Assembly: GCA_022376925.1 (NCBI GenBank)
Contig: JAIOJX010000032.1
Coordinates: 101,672,794 to 101,736,793 of the forward strand
Length of the DNA stretch: 64,000 nucleotides
Reading direction: 5' to 3'
Source of the DNA: Tragulus kanchil
Taxonomy: Eukaryota > Chordata > Mammalia > Artiodactyla > Tragulidae
Positions 59,902 through 64,000 of this stretch are shown in pieces (position 1 is the stretch's first letter; each line of letters begins with the position of its first letter). The notes beneath the pieces are model-generated. The model was not told the origin of the DNA. It saw only the letters and a list, made by a program, of their open reading frames with translations, and did no database searches. The position numbers were made by a program, and so were the translations under genes.

Positions 59902-60110
59902 CAAATTGGAGTAGAAAATGGCAACCCATTCCAGTATTCTTGCCTGGGAAATCCCATGGCCAGAGGAGCCTGGTGAGTTGCTGTCCATAAGGGTCGCAAA
60001 GAGTCGGACGTGACTGAACACACATGCCACACATACACATAGGTAACAGTTTGTAACTGCTAATCTCAAACTCGCAATCCTTCCTTCCCCTACCTCACAT
60101 CCCCTTGGCA
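59650..60110 (-). mobile_element. L1 3' end fragment, split by a Bov-A SINE
   Basis: Same L1 text as 58511-58759, interrupted at about 59905-60029 by a Bov-A and resuming at about 60040 with taactgctaatctcaaactc and ccctacctcacatccccttg. Confidence 0.78.
59905..60029 (+). mobile_element. Bov-A SINE inserted in L1
   Basis: gtagaaaatggcaacccatt, tattcttgcctgggaaatcc, ggtcgcaaagagtcggacgt and gactgaacacacatgcc. It is close to consensus, hence relatively young. The join of duplication 20 falls near its end. Confidence 0.92.
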
Positions 60111-62202
60111 ATCACAGATGTGTGCTCTATGCCTGAGAAGCACATCTTTTGTTTGATTTGGTTCTTGTATCAGCTCAATGATGCAGGAAGGGTGTGTATT
60201 ATTTGATCTTCATTTTATAGGTAAGGACCAAACTTATGATGTCCTTCAACTAAGGATATACATGTAACATAAAGTGATTCACTCCCATACATTCATTCTT
60301 TGCATCTTGTTCCCTTCTCACTATAATATGAGCATGTCTAGGTGACTGGTAAGGTCCTTCCTGATCTAGCATTCAGGGACTTGAATGAACCTAGTGTACA
60401 CCATGCTGTAATTCATCTGGTGGGAACTGAATGCCCAAAGAGTGTTAACTTTAGCAAGTGGTTACTGAGTTTCTTGGTTGTCTGGGCAATTTGACTGGTG
60501 GTTGGAGATCCAGTTTCAACATCTGTCTGGGAAGGCAAACAAACAGCTTTATACCATGTTGACACATGTGTCCTGGGTGACTCAAGATGCTGACAGGAAG
60601 ATAATCATTGGAGTCCAGTTACACTATGAGTGGAGCAATGCTACACTTGATGTGGACTCCCTCAGAGAGGAGTGATGTGGTTGGTTAAATTATGGGCACT
60701 GACTTTACGGTGCAAATCAGAAGGACTGCATGTTCAGTGCAGTCACTCAGGAGAAAGAATGGGTTCAAGAGACTGAATCAAGTGTAAGGAAATGGGAGAT
60801 ACAGTCTGGGGCAAATCGTAACATTTATTTTGCAAAGTAAAAGGCAATAAAATATGTAAACCACATCTATTTTATACTCTCTGCCACATCCCAAAATGCA
60901 CACTTATAGATTTAACTTACCTTCCAACACTACAGGGCTCTTGCCATTCTCTGAACACAAATCCTCTCATAAAGATTTTCAGTCTAGATAGAAAGGCAGA
61001 TAGAAAATATACTAATGCCTCAGCCATTTAGTAGTCTTCCCAAGTGGCACTGGTGGTAAAAAACCCATTTGCCAATGTGGGAGAAATAAGAGATGCAGGT
61101 TTCGGAAACGATGACTGAACACACATGCCACACATACACATAGGTAACAGTTTGTAACTGCTAATCTCAAACTCGCAATCCTTCCTTCCCCTACCTCACA
61201 TCCCCTTGGCAATCACAGATGTGTGCTCTATGCCTGAGAAGCACATCTTTTGTTTGATTTGGTTCTTGTATCAGCTCAATGATGCAGGAAGGGTGTGTAT
61301 TATTTGATCTTCATTTTATAGGTAAGGACCAAACTTATGATGTCCTTCAACTAAGGATATACATGTAACATAAAGTGATTCACTCCCATACATTCATTCT
61401 TTGCATCTTGTTCCCTTCTCACTATAATATGAGCATGTCTAGGTGACTGGTAAGGTCCTTCCTGATCTAGCATTCAGGGACTTGAATGAACCTAGTGTAC
61501 ACCATGCTGTAATTCATCTGGTGGGAACTGAATGCCCAAAGAGTGTTAACTTTAGCAAGTGGTTACTGAGTTTCTTGGTTGTCTGGGCAATTTGACTCGT
61601 GGTTGGAGATCCAGTTTCAACATCTGTCTGGGAAGGCAAACAAACAGCTTTATACCATGTTGACACATGTGTCCTGGGTGACTCAAGATGCTGACAGGAA
61701 GATAATCATTGGAGTCCAGTTACACTATGAGTGGAGCAATGCTACACTTGATGTGGACTCCCTCAGAGAGGAGTGATGTGGTTGGTTAAATTATGGGCAC
61801 TGACTTTACGGTGCAAATCAGAAGGACTGCATGTTCAGTGCAGTCACTCAGGAGAAAGAATGGGTTCAAGAGACTGAATCAAGTGTAAGGAAATGGGAGA
61901 TACAGTCTGGGGCAAATCGTAACATTTATTTTGCAAAGTAAAAGGCAATAAAATATGTAAACCACATCTATTTTATACTCTCTGCCACATCCCAAAATGC
62001 ACACTTATAGATTTAACTTACCTTCCAACACTACAGGGCTCTTGCCATTCTCTGAACACAAATCCTCTCATAAAGATTTTCAGTCTAGATAGAAAGGCAG
62101 ATAGAAAATATACTAATGCCTCAGCCATTTAGTAGTCTTCCCAAGTGGCACTGGTGGTAAAAAACCCATTTGCCAATGTGGGAGAAATAAGAGATGCAGG
62201 TT
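60011..62202. repeat. Tandem duplication 20 (offset 1101 bp) with a 10-bp noisy join
   Basis: Copy 1 is 60011-61101 and copy 2 is 61112-62202. The join (tcggaaacga) is a shortened relic of the Bov-A text gagtcggacg. One substitution (gactggtgg at 60493 versus gactcgtgg at 61594). Copy 1 stops inside the Bov-tA that is complete in copy 2. Confidence 0.95.
61036..61101 (+). mobile_element. Bov-tA SINE head, truncated by join
   Basis: First about 65 bp of the Bov-tA (ttcccaagtggcactggtgg, gagatgcaggtt) before the join. The complete element is at 62140-62345. Confidence 0.85.
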
Positions 62203-62345
62203 CAATCACCGGGTTGGGAAGATCCGTTGGAGGAGGGCATGGCAACTCACTCCAGTGTTTGTGTGGAGAACCTCATGGACAGAGGAATCTGGCAGGCTAC
62301 AGTCTCTGGAGTTGCAAAGAGTCAGATATCATCATCACTGAAGTG
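62140..62345 (+). mobile_element. Bov-tA SINE
   Basis: tRNA-like head (cttcccaagtggcactggtg, aaaacccatttgccaatgtg, ggttcaatcaccgggttggg) followed by the Bov-A body (gaggagggcatggcaactca, ggctacagtctctggagttg, caaagagtcagatatcatca). Twin at about 63248-63453. Frames inside it are SINE-derived. Confidence 0.92.
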
Positions 62346-62594
62346 GCTGAGAAGACATGCAAGTAAGCCACTTAGTGGTTCTGCCCAAGGCAAATAACTT
62401 ATTCTTTGAGATTCAATTACCTTGTATGTACAGCGGTGATGATAATATTATTTATTTAACAGAGTTTTTGTGAACAATAAAACATTTAACAGAATGTCCA
62501 GTGTAAAACTAATACACACTAAATATTCACTTGTTTAAAAATGAAACTACTTGCAAAAATCTGACAGCTGTAAATTATAGAACTCAGTCTGCAC

Positions 62595-62765
62595 TTGAAT
62601 GAATGAACTTACACATATTGAGTTCCAGTTATGTGTGAAGTGCTTCGCTAAGGTCTTTCATACACACTTGTCACGTGTAACCCTCATAAAACCCTCATGA
62701 CACTAGTATTTTTAATATCACTTCAGAGAAAGTAAATAACATGACTAAACCATGATGGTGTACCA
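62595..62765 (-). mobile_element. MIR SINE, minus strand
   Basis: cacatattgagttccagtta, tgtgaagtgcttcgctaagg and cacttcagagaaagtaaata give the reversed MIR order. Twin at about 63703-63873. Confidence 0.65.
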
Positions 62766-63247
62766 TTTAAAAATTTGATTACATAAAAAATATCTTAATA
62801 ATCACAAAAGAAGTTTCTGCACACATTGCAAGACACAGAATTGATAAGACATTGCACACACAGAATTGATAAGTTCTATCTTATAGATACTTCTATTTAC
62901 CAAAAGATACCAAAACTGGAGTTAAATTAAAACCCCAAACTGGGAGAAGATATTTGAAATGTATATGCATGCCAAAGGATTAGTATCCAGAATGTATATA
63001 TTTGAAAACTCCTATACATTCATAAGAAAAAGATGAATCAAGTGTAAGGAAATGGGAGATACAGTCTCAATAACAGAAAAAATTTAAAAAAGCCACATCC
63101 CAAAATGCACTCTTATAGATTTAACTTACCTTCCAACACTACAGGGCTCTTGCCATTCTCTGAACACAAATCCTCTCATAAAGATTTTCAGTCTAGATAG
63201 AAAGGCAGATAGAAAATATACTAATGCCTCAGCCATTTAGTAGTCTT

Positions 63248-63453
63248 CCCAAGTGGCACTGGTGGTAAAAAACCCATTTGCCAATGTGGGAGAAATAAGA
63301 GATGCAGGTTCAATCACCGGGTTGGGAAGATCCGTTGGAGGAGGGCATGGCAACTCACTCCAGTGTTTGTGTGGAGAACCTCATGGACAGAGGAATCTGG
63401 CAGGCTACAGTCTCTGGAGTTGCAAAGAGTCAGATATCATCATCACTGAAGTG
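63248..63453 (+). mobile_element. Bov-tA SINE, duplicate
   Basis: Copy of 62140-62345 through duplication 21, with no difference that I can see. Confidence 0.92.
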
Positions 63454-64000
63454 GCTGAGAAGACATGCAAGTAAGCCACTTAGTGGTTCTGCCCAAGGCA
63501 AATAACTTATTCTTTGAGATTCAATTACCTTGTATGTACAGCGGTGATGATAATATTATTTATTTAACAGAGTTTTTGTGAACAATAAAACATTTAACAG
63601 AATGTCCAGTGTAAAACTAATACACACTAAATATTCACTTGTTTAAAAATGAAACTACTTGCAAAAATCTGACAGCTGTAAATTATAGAACTCAGTCTGC
63701 ACTTGAATGAATGAACTTACACATATTGAGTTCCAGTTATGTGTGAAGTGCTTCGCTAAGGTCTTTCATACACACTTGTCACGTGTAACCCTCATAAAAC
63801 CCTCATGACACTAGTATTTTTAATATCACTTCAGAGAAAGTAAATAACATGACTAAACCATGATGGTGTACCATTTAAAAATTTGATTACATAAAAAATA
63901 TCTTAATAATCACAAAAGAAGTTTCTGCACACATTGCAAGACACAGAATTGATAAGACATTGCACACACAGAATTGATAAGTTCTATCTTATAGATACTT

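Larger units (their letters stand above)
61876..64000. repeat. Tandem duplication 21 (offset 1159, falling to 1108 bp), runs off the window
   Basis: Copy 1 starts at 61876 and copy 2 at 63035; copy 2 reaches the window edge, which corresponds to 62892. Copy 2 opens with gaatcaagtgtaaggaaatg, then about 51 net bases are missing and the replacement (caataacagaaaaaatttaa) is scrambled. From cacatcccaaaatgcac onward the copies match again, with one substitution. Confidence 0.94.

Noticed and set aside
518..64000. Regular duplications as a new mobile or amplification system
   Set aside because: Units share no sequence, no terminal motif and no target-site duplication. Their ends are noisy readings of the natural flanks, and each is copied exactly once. 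Assembly overlap is the simpler explanation.

Overview
The window is non-coding ruminant nuclear DNA. The host assignment rests on retroposons that are abundant in ruminants: BovB/RTE LINE 3' ends, Bov-A and Bov-tA SINEs, a bovine-type mariner hairpin, and the cetartiodactyl tRNA-derived CHR-2 SINE. These sit on older mammalian layers (L1M, L2, MIR, MLT1, hAT- and Tigger-type DNA transposons). I found no exon, RNA gene, promoter or conserved coding frame that I could support. The longest open frames (103-134 codons) lie inside SINEs or unrecognised AT-rich DNA and have no protein-like signature. Species and chromosomal locus cannot be read from the window.

The dominant structure is not a named repeat family. 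Twenty-one times the sequence runs forward, then jumps back 1.09-1.21 kb and repeats itself almost perfectly. The second copy starts at about 1661, 3910, 5787, 13160, 16981, 19108, 22360, 25591, 30837, 33547, 37309, 40489, 43126, 46083, 49815, 51692, 54637, 56818, 58783, 61112 and 63035. About 24 kb of the 64 kb is therefore redundant and the unique sequence is roughly 40 kb. Where two events lie close together they overlap and give three copies (3.6-6.1, 16.8-19.3, 49.4-52.0, 54.5-56.9, 56.5-59.0 and 60.8-63.3 kb). The copies are nearly identical inside and differ mainly in homopolymer and microsatellite length. Many ends carry 5-60 bp of degraded sequence that is recognisably a noisy version of the true flank in the other copy. 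That pattern fits overlapping, poorly polished long-read contig or graph-edge ends joined without trimming much better than biological tandem duplication.

Layout: 0-7 kb, three duplications with a CHR-2, a Bov-tA and an L1 fragment. 7-12 kb, a single-copy stretch with an old L1, a CHR-2 and a MIR. 11-15 kb, an L1M carrying a BovB insertion that itself carries an L1 fragment. 15-27 kb, a GC-richer block, an MLT1 LTR, MIR and L2 pieces and a BovB tail. 27-36 kb, L2, MIR, CHR-2 and a CAC-rich low-complexity tract. 36-45 kb, a Bov-A and an L1 3' end. 45-53 kb, a hAT remnant and a MIR, each split by a CHR-2 with target-site duplications, then a near-complete Tigger-type element. 53-64 kb, MIR, an MLT1 end, a mariner hairpin, an L1 tail split by a Bov-A, and a Bov-tA. 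No genes act together here; the value of the window is its repeat stratigraphy and its assembly structure.
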